Shown here: piece by piece, positions 8,063-17,186 of the stretch | Position numbering within the stretch: position 1 is the first letter of the stretch | How the letters are laid out: every line of letters begins with the position of its first letter | NCBI RefSeq assembly: GCF_003024805.1 | Contig: NZ_PUEC01000024.1 | Span: forward strand, 1-49,935 | Length of the DNA: 49,935 bases | Direction of reading: 5' to 3' | Origin: Duncaniella muris | GTDB taxonomy: Bacteria; Bacteroidota; Bacteroidia; Bacteroidales; Muribaculaceae | Notes under the pieces: model-generated | The model's database searches: none | Told to the model about the DNA's origin: nothing | The model's input: the letters and a program-made list of their open reading frames with translations, nothing else | Program-made: the position numbers and the translations under genes

Positions 8063-9757
8063 ATGACAGAAAGCAAATCAAAGACACTTGATTTCAACTA
8101 TCGGCGGAGAGCCACCTGGCCAGTGAAAGTCGGGAATGTCACTATTGGAGGCGACAATCCCGTGCGCCTTCAGTCAATGACATCGACAAGCACTATGGAT
8201 ACCGACGGTTCCGTGGCTCAGATCAAGCGGATAGCTGATGCCGGAGCCGAGATAGTGCGTCTGACAGCCCAGGGAGTCCGTGAGGCTGAAAATCTGGCTG
8301 AAATTTCAGCCAGACTCCGGGCCGACGGCTGCTCGGTGCCACTTGTTGCCGATATACATTTCAATCCGCGGGCTGCGTTTGCCGCAGCCTCACGGGTTGA
8401 AAAAGTGCGCATCAATCCAGGCAATTTCGTTGATCCTGGCCGTGTATTCAAAAAGATCGACTATACCGATGAGGAATATTCAGCCGAGATCGAAAAGATA
8501 GAGGAAGGGCTGGTTCCGCTCCTCGACATATGCAGGGAACATTCCACCGCCTTGCGCATCGGTGTCAACCACGGATCACTTTCAGACCGCATCATGAGCC
8601 GCTACGGCGATACGCCGGCCGGAATGGTGGAAAGTGCTCTTGAATTTCTGCGTGTCTGTCTGCGCCACGACTTCCGTGATGTGGTTATCTCGATAAAGGC
8701 ATCGAATGTCTGCGTGATGGTCGAGACCGTGCGCCGTCTTGTCGATGCGATGGCCAGGGAGGACATGCACTTCCCGCTTCACCTTGGAGTGACAGAGGCC
8801 GGTGATGCCGAGGACGGACGCATAAAATCAGCCGTCGGCATCGGTAGTCTGCTTGCCGAAGGCATCGGTGACACAATCCGTGTATCGCTCAGCGAGGAAC
8901 CGGAATGTGAGATCGAACCGGCAACCGGCATCGTCAAGTTCATCGCTTCGCTGTCTTCCGGCCCGGAAGTCGCGGCAGTCACTGTCGGAGAGGATTATGA
9001 CAGCTATAAACCTTCACGGCGCAAAAGCCGCTGGACTGACAGACTTCCGCAGGTTGTTGGCCTTGATATTGACCCCGATTCATTATCCGGAGCCTTGGCG
9101 CTCAAGGCTGAAGACGGAATCGCACCTGAGCTGATTGAGGAGCTTAAGGCTGATTCTGACCGCGTGGTAGTGCTCGGTTCCGAAGTCTCCAACGCGCTTG
9201 GCCACCTCAGGGCATTCCTTACCGTGCTTAAGAGCGAGGGGGTGGAAAATCCGGTGATTGTCTGTCGGGATTACACTGGGCTCAGTGAGCAGGAGCGCAC
9301 AATTGCAGCATCGGTTGAATTCGGTTCGCTGCTGCTTGCCGGTTTTGCCGACGGAGTCTGGATCAAAGCCTCCGGCGAAAGCCGCGAGCGGCTGACAGCG
9401 CTTGCTCTGAATATACTTCAGGCCACCAGACTGAGAATCTCGAAGACCGAATTCATATCATGTCCCGGCTGTGGCCGTACGCTCTACGATCTACAGTCCA
9501 CACTGCGAGAAATCAAAGCCGCCACCTCGCATCTCAAGGGATTGAAAATCGGAGTCATGGGCTGTATAGTCAACGGTCCGGGCGAGATGGCCGACGCCGA
9601 CTATGGATATGTAGGTGCCGCCGCCGGTAAGATAAGTCTCTACAAAGGGAAAGAGTGTATTGAAAAAAATATTCCTGCCGAAGAGGCTATCAGCCACCTT
9701 GTCAGCCTTATCAAGGCCAATGGTGACTGGGTTGAACCGTCAGGCCCGGTGCGATAA
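8063..9757 (+). CDS. ispG: 4-hydroxy-3-methylbut-2-enyl diphosphate synthase, long form
   Basis: 564-residue IspG (GcpE), the iron-sulfur enzyme that reductively opens methylerythritol cyclodiphosphate in isoprenoid synthesis. The N-terminal TIM-barrel holds NPVRLQSMTSTSTMDT and the C-terminal [4Fe-4S] domain has C467-x2-C470 and C501 followed by IVNGPGE. Most bacterial IspG proteins are about 370-410 residues; this one has an extra central domain of roughly 160-200 residues (about 290-450), the three-domain form known from plants, chlamydiae and Bacteroidota. It starts three bases after purE and ribD begins 10 bases after its stop. Confidence 0.96.
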   Translation: MTESKSKTLDFNYRRRATWPVKVGNVTIGGDNPVRLQSMTSTSTMDTDGSVAQIKRIADAGAEIVRLTAQGVREAENLAEISARLRADGCSVPLVADIHFNPRAAFAAASRVEKVRINPGNFVDPGRVFKKIDYTDEEYSAEIEKIEEGLVPLLDICREHSTALRIGVNHGSLSDRIMSRYGDTPAGMVESALEFLRVCLRHDFRDVVISIKASNVCVMVETVRRLVDAMAREDMHFPLHLGVTEAGDAEDGRIKSAVGIGSLLAEGIGDTIRVSLSEEPECEIEPATGIVKFIASLSSGPEVAAVTVGEDYDSYKPSRRKSRWTDRLPQVVGLDIDPDSLSGALALKAEDGIAPELIEELKADSDRVVVLGSEVSNALGHLRAFLTVLKSEGVENPVIVCRDYTGLSEQERTIAASVEFGSLLLAGFADGVWIKASGESRERLTALALNILQATRLRISKTEFISCPGCGRTLYDLQSTLREIKAATSHLKGLKIGVMGCIVNGPGEMADADYGYVGAAAGKISLYKGKECIEKNIPAEEAISHLVSLIKANGDWVEPSGPVR

Positions 9758-9767
9758 AAAACTGCGG

Positions 9768-10733
9768 ATGGAGATAAACGAAAAATATATGCGCCGGGCA
9801 CTCGATCTCGCGCGTCACGGTCTGCTTGACGCATCGCCCAACCCGATGGTCGGAGCGGTCATCGTGGGGAATGACGGGCGGATCATAGGCGAGGGATGGC
9901 ACCGCCGTTGTGGCGAAGGTCATGCCGAGGTCAATGCCGTGGCCTCTGTCAGAGACAGGGAGAGTCTGCTGGACTCTACTATGTATGTCACTCTCGAACC
10001 TTGCTCCCACTATGGCAAGACGCCGCCTTGCGCCGACATGATAATAGAGCGGGGCATACCGCGGGTGGTGGTCGGTACGGCCGATCCATTTGCCAAGGTA
10101 TCAGGCAGGGGTATAGCGCGGATGAAAGCAGCCGGGATTGAGGTGGTCACTGGGGTCCTTGAAGACGAATGCCGTGCTTTGAACCTCAGGTTCATGACCG
10201 CTCATGAGAAACAGCGTCCGTTCATCACCCTCAAATGGGCGCAGAGCCGCGACGGTTTTATCGACGGAAAAATCTCAACACCGCTCACCTCTATGCTCGT
10301 GCACAAACTTCGGGCCACGCATGATGCCATCCTTGTGGGGAGCGGGACAGTGCTTGCCGACAATCCGTCGCTCTCAACTCGTCTCTATGCCGGAAAATCG
10401 CCGGTCAAGGTAGTGCTTGACAGGCGCAGGCGCGTCGGACCTGAAGCCGGAATATTCAAAGGTGATATCCCGGTGATCATGATGTCGGATTATGGATTGC
10501 TCGGAGACGCCATGTCGGAACTTTACCGTAAGGGAATCACATCAGTCCTTGTGGAAGGCGGAGCCCAGGTGCTCGAATCGTTCATGAAAGAGGACCTTTG
10601 GGATGAAATCAGGGTGGAAATCTCGCCGGAGTGTATCAATGGCCGTGTGAAAGCACCCGATCTTATCCGACTCCCGTTTGTTATAGACAGTGAGACTGTT
10701 GACGGCCATCGAATCATAACATATAGAAATTAG
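9768..10733 (+). CDS. ribD: Bifunctional riboflavin deaminase/reductase
   Basis: 321-residue RibD, which carries out the second and third steps of riboflavin synthesis. The N-terminal deaminase has the zinc site H52-A-E54 with C79 (PCSHYGKTPPC) and C88; the C-terminal reductase domain begins near 150 (FITLKWAQSRDGFIDG) and includes LVGSGTVLADNPSLS and LVEGGAQVLESF. A longer frame opens at 9660 inside ispG, but the ATG at 9768, ten bases after the ispG stop, gives the normal N-terminus (MRRALDLA follows). No FMN riboswitch precedes it, so control is probably that of the purE-ispG operon. Confidence 0.95.
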   Translation: MEINEKYMRRALDLARHGLLDASPNPMVGAVIVGNDGRIIGEGWHRRCGEGHAEVNAVASVRDRESLLDSTMYVTLEPCSHYGKTPPCADMIIERGIPRVVVGTADPFAKVSGRGIARMKAAGIEVVTGVLEDECRALNLRFMTAHEKQRPFITLKWAQSRDGFIDGKISTPLTSMLVHKLRATHDAILVGSGTVLADNPSLSTRLYAGKSPVKVVLDRRRRVGPEAGIFKGDIPVIMMSDYGLLGDAMSELYRKGITSVLVEGGAQVLESFMKEDLWDEIRVEISPECINGRVKAPDLIRLPFVIDSETVDGHRIITYRN

Positions 10734-10736
10734 AAA

Positions 10737-11303
10737 ATGGAAATAATAAAGGCCAGAAAGGCTGACGCACCTCTGATAGCCCGTTCAATAATGGATGCAG
10801 TGGGAGCGGAAATATGTGAGAACCTTGCAGGCGAAAACAGAACGCTTGCAGATGTGGAACGCCTGTTCACCACGCTGGCTGAAAGAGATGACAGCCAGTA
10901 CAGCTATCTCAATACACTTGTGGCAGCCGATGATGGCGGAAAGGCTGTAGGAGTCATAGTGTCCTATGACGGGGCTCAGCTCGCCGAACTGCGCAAGCCG
11001 TTTTTTGAGCTTGTCAAGACTGTCCTTGACAAGAACCTTGATGATGTCGAAGATGAGACTGATGCTGATGAATTTTATCTTGACACACTGGCAGTGCTTC
11101 CAGAATACCGCGGGAAAGGTATAGCCGCGATGCTGATTAAGGGAGCTGTGGAGAGAGCGGCTGACGCAGGCAAGCCGGCCGGACTGCTGGTTGACAAAGA
11201 TAATTACCGCGCCCGCCGTCTATACGAGCGTGTAGGTTTCCGCGCGGTAGGAGAGCGTCCGTTCTGTTACGTCATGATGGACCATATGCAATTCAAAGGC
11301 TGA
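10737..11303 (+). CDS. GNAT-family N-acetyltransferase
   Basis: 188-residue acetyltransferase. The acetyl-CoA binding motif A is clear at about 118-133 (LAVLPEYRGKGIAAML), and the C-terminal DKDNYRARRLYERVGF is the usual GNAT ending. The N-terminus (IIKARKADAPLIARSI) is the standard first strand and helix. The substrate is unknown. It lies three bases after ribD and its stop overlaps the start of dacB (TGATG), so it belongs to the same transcription unit. Confidence 0.88.
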   Translation: MEIIKARKADAPLIARSIMDAVGAEICENLAGENRTLADVERLFTTLAERDDSQYSYLNTLVAADDGGKAVGVIVSYDGAQLAELRKPFFELVKTVLDKNLDDVEDETDADEFYLDTLAVLPEYRGKGIAAMLIKGAVERAADAGKPAGLLVDKDNYRARRLYERVGFRAVGERPFCYVMMDHMQFKG

Positions 11304-12715
11304 TGGTAATCAAGAAAATTTGCCGCATAGCGGTCACCGCCGTTATTTTTCTGAGCGGGGCTGTCTCGGCCTCTGCCTTTCCGCTGCGTGTCAGCGGCAT
11401 TGACTCAGTCAACACCGCAATCCTTATCCGCGATCTGCGTTTCGGCGCGGATATAGTTTCGGAAAACGTAGACAGGTCACTGATTCCGGCGTCAGTCATG
11501 AAGTCAGTGACCGTAGGGTCGATGCTGAACCTTGCTGATACGAGCGAATGTTTCATCACACCCGTGGTGGCCGATGGAAGCATCAGTGACGGAGTGCTTT
11601 CAGGCAATATCGTGGTCAGAGTCTGCGGTGATCCGACAATCGAATCACAGTTTCTGCCGTCATCCCAGGGCTTTGCCGACAGCATTGCCGCCGGTCTGCG
11701 CCGGCTTGGCGTCACATCCGTCACCGGCGATGTCATAATTGACTCCTCCGATTTTCCAGATGCCACTACTCCTCCGGGATGGATGGACGAGGACATACCG
11801 TGGCCATATGGAGCCAGACTTCAGGGAGCCAATTTCCGCGACAACAGATTCAGACTGCGTCTGCCCTCGAAAGAGACTGAGCCTTTTGTGCCTGATCTGA
11901 AATTCTCCTATACGAATCCAAAGCGCCGCAGGGTCAAGATAGACCGCAAGGACGGATCCGAGACCTTCATTGTCAGCGGGAATCAGCGTCGCGGACTCAA
12001 CGACGTGTTCTCCATGCCCAATCCGTGGAAAGCCATGCGCCATGAGATAGTGACCGTGTTGCATGACAGCGGGATTGAAATCGGAGGCAACAAGACCGCC
12101 TATTCTCAGGACTCATGGACTGTCTATGAACATCATTCGCCGAGCCTCGGAGAAATCATGCGCAGCCTGATGTTCCGGTCAGACAATCTTATGGCAGAAG
12201 GGATTCTGCGGGCCATCACCCCTGGGGGCACCCGCGAGGATGCCATAAAGGAAGAGATGGCGGTGTGGTCTCTGTCAGGAATCAGCCCTCACGGCGTAGT
12301 GATCAAGGACGGCAGCGGACTCTCGCGTGACAACCGTCTGACAGCGCGTTTCCTTGCCGGAATCTATCAGTATATGATCACAGATCCTTTCGGCGGTGAC
12401 TACAGTTCGCTCTTCCCTCGTGCCGGATATGACGGGACGATGCGCAATTTCCTTTTGGGGACCTCTCTGGAAGGGCGCGTGGCCATGAAGACCGGTTCGA
12501 TGAGAGGAGTGCAGAGCTATGCGGGCTATCTTTTTGATGAAAACGGCCATCCGACCCATGTGATAATTTTTATGGTCAACAATTTCCGTTGCAGCCGTGC
12601 GGCGTTAAAAAATGACATAGAGAGATTGTTATTAGAAAAATTTGACGTAAGTTTGCAGTCTGAAAATCTTTCAGAGGAAGAGACTATAACTGAAAATCCG
12701 AATGATGAACAATGA
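11303..12715 (+). CDS. dacB: D-alanyl-D-alanine carboxypeptidase/endopeptidase, PBP4 (S13) family
   Basis: 470-residue periplasmic penicillin-binding protein of the DacB type, which trims or cuts D-Ala-containing peptidoglycan cross-links. A signal peptide (residues 1-24, ending SASA) precedes the three penicillin-binding motifs: S64-V-M-K67, S293-D-N295 and K396-T-G398. The large spacing between the first two motifs is typical of S13 enzymes with an inserted domain. Translation is coupled to the GNAT gene by a TGATG overlap, and the next gene begins inside its last codons. Confidence 0.93.
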   Translation: MVIKKICRIAVTAVIFLSGAVSASAFPLRVSGIDSVNTAILIRDLRFGADIVSENVDRSLIPASVMKSVTVGSMLNLADTSECFITPVVADGSISDGVLSGNIVVRVCGDPTIESQFLPSSQGFADSIAAGLRRLGVTSVTGDVIIDSSDFPDATTPPGWMDEDIPWPYGARLQGANFRDNRFRLRLPSKETEPFVPDLKFSYTNPKRRRVKIDRKDGSETFIVSGNQRRGLNDVFSMPNPWKAMRHEIVTVLHDSGIEIGGNKTAYSQDSWTVYEHHSPSLGEIMRSLMFRSDNLMAEGILRAITPGGTREDAIKEEMAVWSLSGISPHGVVIKDGSGLSRDNRLTARFLAGIYQYMITDPFGGDYSSLFPRAGYDGTMRNFLLGTSLEGRVAMKTGSMRGVQSYAGYLFDENGHPTHVIIFMVNNFRCSRAALKNDIERLLLEKFDVSLQSENLSEEETITENPNDEQ

Positions 12716-13310
12716 TATGACCGGCCTGCTGAACCTGGCCTACGAGATAGAGGGATTGCTGTTGCTCCGGATCAACCGCGGCGACGAGACTCCGTCTGAA
12801 ATGAAAGAGCTGCTTGCCGGCAAGGCAAAGCTGCTTGCCGATGCGCTTGCAGCCTGCGATGCCGCGGTAGTCTGTGACGCTCCGGCAGCCGATGCCGATG
12901 CCGCGGTTGAGGAGCAGGAGGCCGAAGCCGAGGCTGAGATTCCCGCCGAGACAGCGGCTGTCAGCCATGAGGATGCCGATGTCCGGACTCCGGAATCTGA
13001 AATAGCGGAAAGCGTCGAGGCTGAAGAAAAGGCCGATGCCGATGAGGCGCCGTCAGGACTGACTCTTGACGAAAAACTTGCCCGCGAACGTGCGGCTGAT
13101 ATTTCAAAGGCTTTCACTCTGAATGACCGCTTCCGTTTCTGCCGTGAACTTTTCCGCAACTCAAACGAGGAGTTCAAGGAGACACTTGAAGTGATAGGCT
13201 CGATGGCCGATATGGATGAAGCCGAGGAATATTTCTACAACGATCTCTGCTGGGATTCAGAAAAGGAAGAGGTCAAGGAATTCATGGCTATAGTCGCAAA
13301 ACATTTCTGA
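12702..13310 (+). CDS. Acidic Ala/Glu-rich protein of unknown function
   Basis: 202 residues with no recognised domain. The N-terminal ~50 residues form a leucine-rich helix, the middle (about 50-125) is a low-complexity Ala/Glu/Asp stretch that is probably disordered, and the C-terminal ~75 residues form an ordered, helix-rich, acidic segment (FTLNDRFRFCRELF, then YFYNDLCWD). The gene overlaps dacB by 14 bases and shares a TGATG junction with rsmI, so expression is tightly coupled to both. ATGs at 12702 and 12705 are both possible starts. The conserved-looking C-terminus argues that it is a real gene rather than an accident of the frame. Confidence 0.75.
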   Translation: MMNNDMTGLLNLAYEIEGLLLLRINRGDETPSEMKELLAGKAKLLADALAACDAAVVCDAPAADADAAVEEQEAEAEAEIPAETAAVSHEDADVRTPESEIAESVEAEEKADADEAPSGLTLDEKLARERAADISKAFTLNDRFRFCRELFRNSNEEFKETLEVIGSMADMDEAEEYFYNDLCWDSEKEEVKEFMAIVAKHF

Positions 13311-14044
13311 TGGGCAGACTCTATATAGTTCCTACCCCGGTCGGTAATATGGCCGATATGACACCGAGAGCCATCGAGGTGCTTAAGAGCTGTGACCGCA
13401 TCTATGCCGAGGACACAAGGACTTCGGCAGTGCTTCTGCGCCATTTCGAAATCACCACCCCCTGTTCGAGCCATCATAAGTTCAACGAACATGCCACAGT
13501 AAGGCCGATCATTGACCAGCTTCTTGCCGGAGAGACAGTTGCGCTGATCTCGGATGCCGGCACTCCGGGCATCAGTGATCCGGGATTTCTGCTGACACGT
13601 GAGTGCCGGCGCGATGGAATCGAGGTGGAAACCCTGCCGGGTGCCACGGCTTTTGTGCCAGCGCTCGTAAATTCAGGGCTTCCTACAGACCGATTCACAT
13701 TCGAGGGATTTCTACCGCCGAAAAAGGGCCGTCAGACAAGGCTGGAGAAAATCGCCGCCAGTGACTGCACCTCAATCATCTATGAATCGCCGCTGAGGCT
13801 TGTGAAGACACTTGAGCAGCTTGCAGTGGCTTGTGGCGGAGAGCGAGAGGCTTCTGTCAGCCGTGAGATCTCGAAACTGCATAACACCACCGTCAACGGA
13901 ACGCTCGACGAACTGAAGAATTACTTCACAGAAAACATTCCGCGAGGAGAAATTGTTATAATCGTAGGTGCACGGGATGATAAGGCACCTAAGGTACATA
14001 AGAATAAATATAGACAAAACTCACATTCAACAACAGATTTATGA
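13310..14044 (+). CDS. rsmI: 16S rRNA (cytidine-1402-2'-O)-methyltransferase
   Basis: 244-residue SAM-dependent methyltransferase of the tetrapyrrole-methylase fold that 2'-O-methylates C1402 in the ribosomal P site. Family marks are LYIVPTPVGNMADMTPRA at the N-terminus, AEDTRTS, and LISDAGTPGISDPG in the SAM site. The protein is slightly shorter than the ~286-residue E. coli enzyme. It starts with a TGATG overlap to the upstream acidic gene and ends in an ATGA overlap with the lipoprotein gene. Confidence 0.95.
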   Translation: MGRLYIVPTPVGNMADMTPRAIEVLKSCDRIYAEDTRTSAVLLRHFEITTPCSSHHKFNEHATVRPIIDQLLAGETVALISDAGTPGISDPGFLLTRECRRDGIEVETLPGATAFVPALVNSGLPTDRFTFEGFLPPKKGRQTRLEKIAASDCTSIIYESPLRLVKTLEQLAVACGGEREASVSREISKLHNTTVNGTLDELKNYFTENIPRGEIVIIVGARDDKAPKVHKNKYRQNSHSTTDL

Positions 14045-14919
14045 AAAAGCTTGCAACCTTGGCAGTTATTGCTACTGCAATACTCAGCGCCTGTAACGGA
14101 GGTAAACTTCGTGAAGCCGAAGCTCAGAATGAACAGCTGAAAGGCGATCTTTGTGAGACGCTTGCCACCCAAGACAGTCTTCTGGTTCTTGTCAATGACA
14201 TTTCAGACGGCATGAATCAGATCAAAGATCTCGAAAAGATCATCTCGACTCCCGGCTCACTCGGTGAATCGGTGTCACGCAGAGACCAGATCAAGAATGA
14301 CATGATCGCCATACAGAAAGCTCTTCAGGAGCGTCGCGAACGTCTTGCCGAACTCGAAAAGAAACTTGCCGACAACGGCGGTGAGAGCAGCACTCTCAAA
14401 CGTACAATCGCAAATCTGAAAGCGCAGATGGCCGAGCAGCAGACTGAAATCGCCACTCTGACAAATCAGCTTGCGAGCGCCAACATCCGAATTGAAGAAC
14501 TTAACAATCAGGTGACTCATCTGAACAGCGACGTTGACTCGCTCAACACCGGTCTGACAGCAGAACGCGAGCAGAAAGAAGCCGCGCAGGAAGCTGCCAA
14601 TGCCGCTACCAACGAACTCAACACTGTATATTATGCCATTGGAACCGGTAAGGAACTTAAAGAAAAGAAGATTCTTCAGTCCGGTTTCCTCCGCAAGACC
14701 AAAGTGATGGAAGGCAATTTCGACATGAGCTATTTCACCGCCGGTGACCGTCGCACCCTCGCCGAGATCCCCACTCACAGCAAGAAGGCCAAAGTGCTCA
14801 CCTCTCAGCCCAAGGGTTCCTACACGATCGTTGACGTCAATGGTCAGAAAGTAATAAGAATTTCAGATCCAGCAAAATTCTGGCAGCTTTCAGACTTCCT
14901 GGTGATCGAGGTTGACTGA
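14041..14919 (+). CDS. Coiled-coil envelope lipoprotein
   Basis: 292-residue predicted lipoprotein: hydrophobic leader, lipobox LSAC with Cys18, then a long heptad-like coiled coil from about 20 to 200 (Glu/Gln/Leu rich, including LAELEKKLADNG and EELNNQVTHLNSDVDSL). The last ~85 residues are a separate globular-looking segment with beta character (GSYTIVDVNGQKVIRI). It is probably a periplasmic or outer-membrane-attached spacer or structural protein; no enzyme motif is seen. Its start overlaps the rsmI stop (ATGA) and a terminator follows, so it closes this operon. Confidence 0.75.
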   Translation: MKKLATLAVIATAILSACNGGKLREAEAQNEQLKGDLCETLATQDSLLVLVNDISDGMNQIKDLEKIISTPGSLGESVSRRDQIKNDMIAIQKALQERRERLAELEKKLADNGGESSTLKRTIANLKAQMAEQQTEIATLTNQLASANIRIEELNNQVTHLNSDVDSLNTGLTAEREQKEAAQEAANAATNELNTVYYAIGTGKELKEKKILQSGFLRKTKVMEGNFDMSYFTAGDRRTLAEIPTHSKKAKVLTSQPKGSYTIVDVNGQKVIRISDPAKFWQLSDFLVIEVD

Positions 14920-14966
14920 TGACCGGCTCGGATTGATAAAAAATATCATTATATACATACTTACCT

Positions 14967-14999
14967 ATCGGGAGTTCGCGCTCCCGATTCTTTTCATTT
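14967..14999 (+). terminator. Intrinsic terminator after the coiled-coil lipoprotein gene
   Basis: An 8-base-pair stem ATCGGGAG/CTCCCGAT with a 6-base loop is followed by a T-rich run (TTCTTTTCATTTT). Confidence 0.8.
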
Positions 15000-15021
15000 T
15001 AATACCATATCATTCAATCCA

Positions 15022-17022
15022 ATGCATCAAAGATCAATCTATCTGACAATGCTCGCATTAAGCGCATCCGTAGCCACAAAGGCAGAGAACCCCGATGCAG
15101 TCTTTCAGACTTATCCCACCTATTCCGGTGAGGATCTTGAACTGACAGTGGACAGCAAGGGAACACACTGGCGTCTGTGGTCGCCTAAAGCTCAGGCGGC
15201 AAGAGTGATTCTCTATGACAGTGACCGAAACACACAAGCTGTGGATACTATTGACATGACTCGCGGCGAGGGTGGAACTTGGGTTGCGGCAGTGCCGCGT
15301 CAGCTCTACGGCTCATTCTACACCTTCTCGATTCTCGACAACGGCAAGTGGCTTGACGAAACTCCCGGAGTCTGGGCCAAGGCTGTCGGTACCAACGGCC
15401 ACCGTGCGGCGGTGATCGATTTTGCCGCCACTGATCCGGAAGGGTGGGAGAGCGACAAGGGCCCGGCCATCGCACATATCAACGATGCCGTCATCTATGA
15501 GATGCACCACCGGGATTTTTCGGTCGACCCGTCATCCGGTATAGTCAACAAAGGAAAATTTCTCGCTCTGACCGAACCGTCAACCACCAGTCCTGACGGC
15601 GAAGCAACCGGAATTGACCATCTGAAAGAGCTTGGCATCACGCATGTCCATATTCTTCCGTCATACGACTATAACAGTGTCGACGAAGCAAATCTGCCTT
15701 CCAACCAGTATAACTGGGGTTATGATCCCTACAACTACAATGCGCCCGAAGGCTCCTATTCGACCAATCCGGCCGATCCGTCAGCAAGAATCCGAGAAAT
15801 GAAAGAGATGGTCAAGTCGCTGCATGACAACGGCATCGGAGTGATCATGGACGTGGTCTACAATCACACTGCCGACAATGACAACTCCAATTTCTCTCTG
15901 ACCGCTCCCGGCTACTATTACCGTCACCGTCCTGACGGCAGTTACAGCGATGCGTCGGGCTGCGGCAATGAGACAGCTTCTGACCGCCGGCAGATGCGCG
16001 ACTTTATTGTCAACTCTGTCAAATACTGGGCAAAGGAATATCACATTGACGGATTCCGCTTTGACCTGATGGCCATTCATGATATCGAGACAATGAATGA
16101 GGTGGCTGCCGCGCTGAAAGAGATCAATCCTGATATTTTTGTCTATGGCGAAGGCTGGACAGCAGGTGACTCGCCTCTGCCTGTCAGCCAGCGCGCTTTG
16201 AAAGAGAATGTCAGCAAGATGCCTCAGGTGGCAGTGTTCAGCGATGACATCCGAGATGCTGTCAAGGGCCATTATACCGATGCCTCTGACCGCGGATTCG
16301 CCACCGGTAAGCCCGGACTGGAAGAGACTGTGAAGATCGGTATTGTAGGTGCCACAGCCCATCCGCAGGTAGACTATTCAAAGGGCAACAACTCTAAATT
16401 CGCCTATGCCTCGGCTCCGACACAGATCATCAACTATGTTTCGTGTCATGACGACCTTATGCTCACCGACAAGTTGCGCAAGTCGATGCCTGACGCAAGC
16501 GAGGCCGACCGTCAGCGCGCGGCACGTCTGGCCCAGACCATAGTGTTCACCTCGCAGGGCACACCATTTATGTTTGCCGGCGAAGAGATTTTCCGTGATA
16601 AGAAAGGAGTCCACAACTCCTACAAGTCGCCTGACTCGATCAACGCTATCGACTGGAATCTCAAGCATGTCAACCGCGAACAGTTTGACTATTACCGCGA
16701 GCTGATCAAGCTGCGCAAGGAGCATCCTGCATTCAGAATGGCTACAGCCGATCAGGTGGCCAGGCATCTGAAATTTGACAATGTCAAGGAACCGAATCTC
16801 ATTTCCTATTCACTGAAAGACCATGCGAACGGCGATCAGTGGAAAGAGATCAAAGTGGTGTTCAACGGAGCCGATGAGGCCCGTGAAGTGAAGATTCCGC
16901 GCGGTAAGTGGCTTGTGATCGCTGATGACGGCCGCATTTCCGCCTCAGGACTTGGCGAAAGCAAGGGCGGCAAAATGACAGTGGCTCCGCGCTCGGCTCT
17001 CATACTCGCCTTGCCGCAGTAG
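15022..17022 (+). CDS. pulA: Type I pullulanase (GH13 alpha-1,6-debranching enzyme)
   Basis: 666-residue GH13 enzyme that hydrolyses alpha-1,6 branches of pullulan, starch or glycogen. A short leader (1-21) suggests export, although it is not strongly typical. Residues ~40-130 form the carbohydrate-binding N-domain found in debranching enzymes. The pullulanase signature YNWGYDPYNYN is at about 230, followed by the GH13 conserved regions DVVYNH, DGFRFDLM (nucleophile Asp) and YGEGWTAG (acid Glu). The C-terminus is a beta domain. It is flanked by terminators on both sides and so is probably a single-gene unit. Substrate preference cannot be told. Confidence 0.93.
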   Translation: MHQRSIYLTMLALSASVATKAENPDAVFQTYPTYSGEDLELTVDSKGTHWRLWSPKAQAARVILYDSDRNTQAVDTIDMTRGEGGTWVAAVPRQLYGSFYTFSILDNGKWLDETPGVWAKAVGTNGHRAAVIDFAATDPEGWESDKGPAIAHINDAVIYEMHHRDFSVDPSSGIVNKGKFLALTEPSTTSPDGEATGIDHLKELGITHVHILPSYDYNSVDEANLPSNQYNWGYDPYNYNAPEGSYSTNPADPSARIREMKEMVKSLHDNGIGVIMDVVYNHTADNDNSNFSLTAPGYYYRHRPDGSYSDASGCGNETASDRRQMRDFIVNSVKYWAKEYHIDGFRFDLMAIHDIETMNEVAAALKEINPDIFVYGEGWTAGDSPLPVSQRALKENVSKMPQVAVFSDDIRDAVKGHYTDASDRGFATGKPGLEETVKIGIVGATAHPQVDYSKGNNSKFAYASAPTQIINYVSCHDDLMLTDKLRKSMPDASEADRQRAARLAQTIVFTSQGTPFMFAGEEIFRDKKGVHNSYKSPDSINAIDWNLKHVNREQFDYYRELIKLRKEHPAFRMATADQVARHLKFDNVKEPNLISYSLKDHANGDQWKEIKVVFNGADEAREVKIPRGKWLVIADDGRISASGLGESKGGKMTVAPRSALILALPQ

Positions 17023-17059
17023 AAGATTGTTTTTCCGGCAATCTTTGCAAGATATAGGC

Positions 17060-17102
17060 CCCGCGCTTCAGAAGCCTTCAGCTTCCGGAGCGCGGGTTTT
17101 TT
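17060..17102 (+). terminator. Intrinsic terminator of pulA
   Basis: A long stem (CCCGCGCT at 60-67 with AGCGCGGG at 89-96 of the 17,0xx block, continued by inner pairing GAAGC/GCTTC) with a five-base loop is followed by six T. Confidence 0.9.
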
Positions 17103-17112
17103 ATGCTGATGT

Positions 17113-17143
17113 TTTTAGGGTAGTGGAAAATTGAGTATATTTG
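17113..17143 (+). promoter_or_regulatory. Promoter of purU (-7 box TATATTTG)
   Basis: TATATTTG at 17136-17143 is a perfect TAnnTTTG -7 box, with a T-rich -33-like TTTT about 20 bases upstream. Transcription should begin near 17150, so translation must start downstream of the TTG at 17151. Confidence 0.7.
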
Positions 17144-17186
17144 CGGAATATTGAAATTAGTTACTTATCTGAAAAAGCAAACCGTC

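Noticed and set aside
9660-9767. Extended N-terminus of RibD overlapping ispG
   Set aside because: The extra 36 residues have no similarity to RibD, and the ATG at 9768 follows the ispG stop at the spacing seen throughout this operon.
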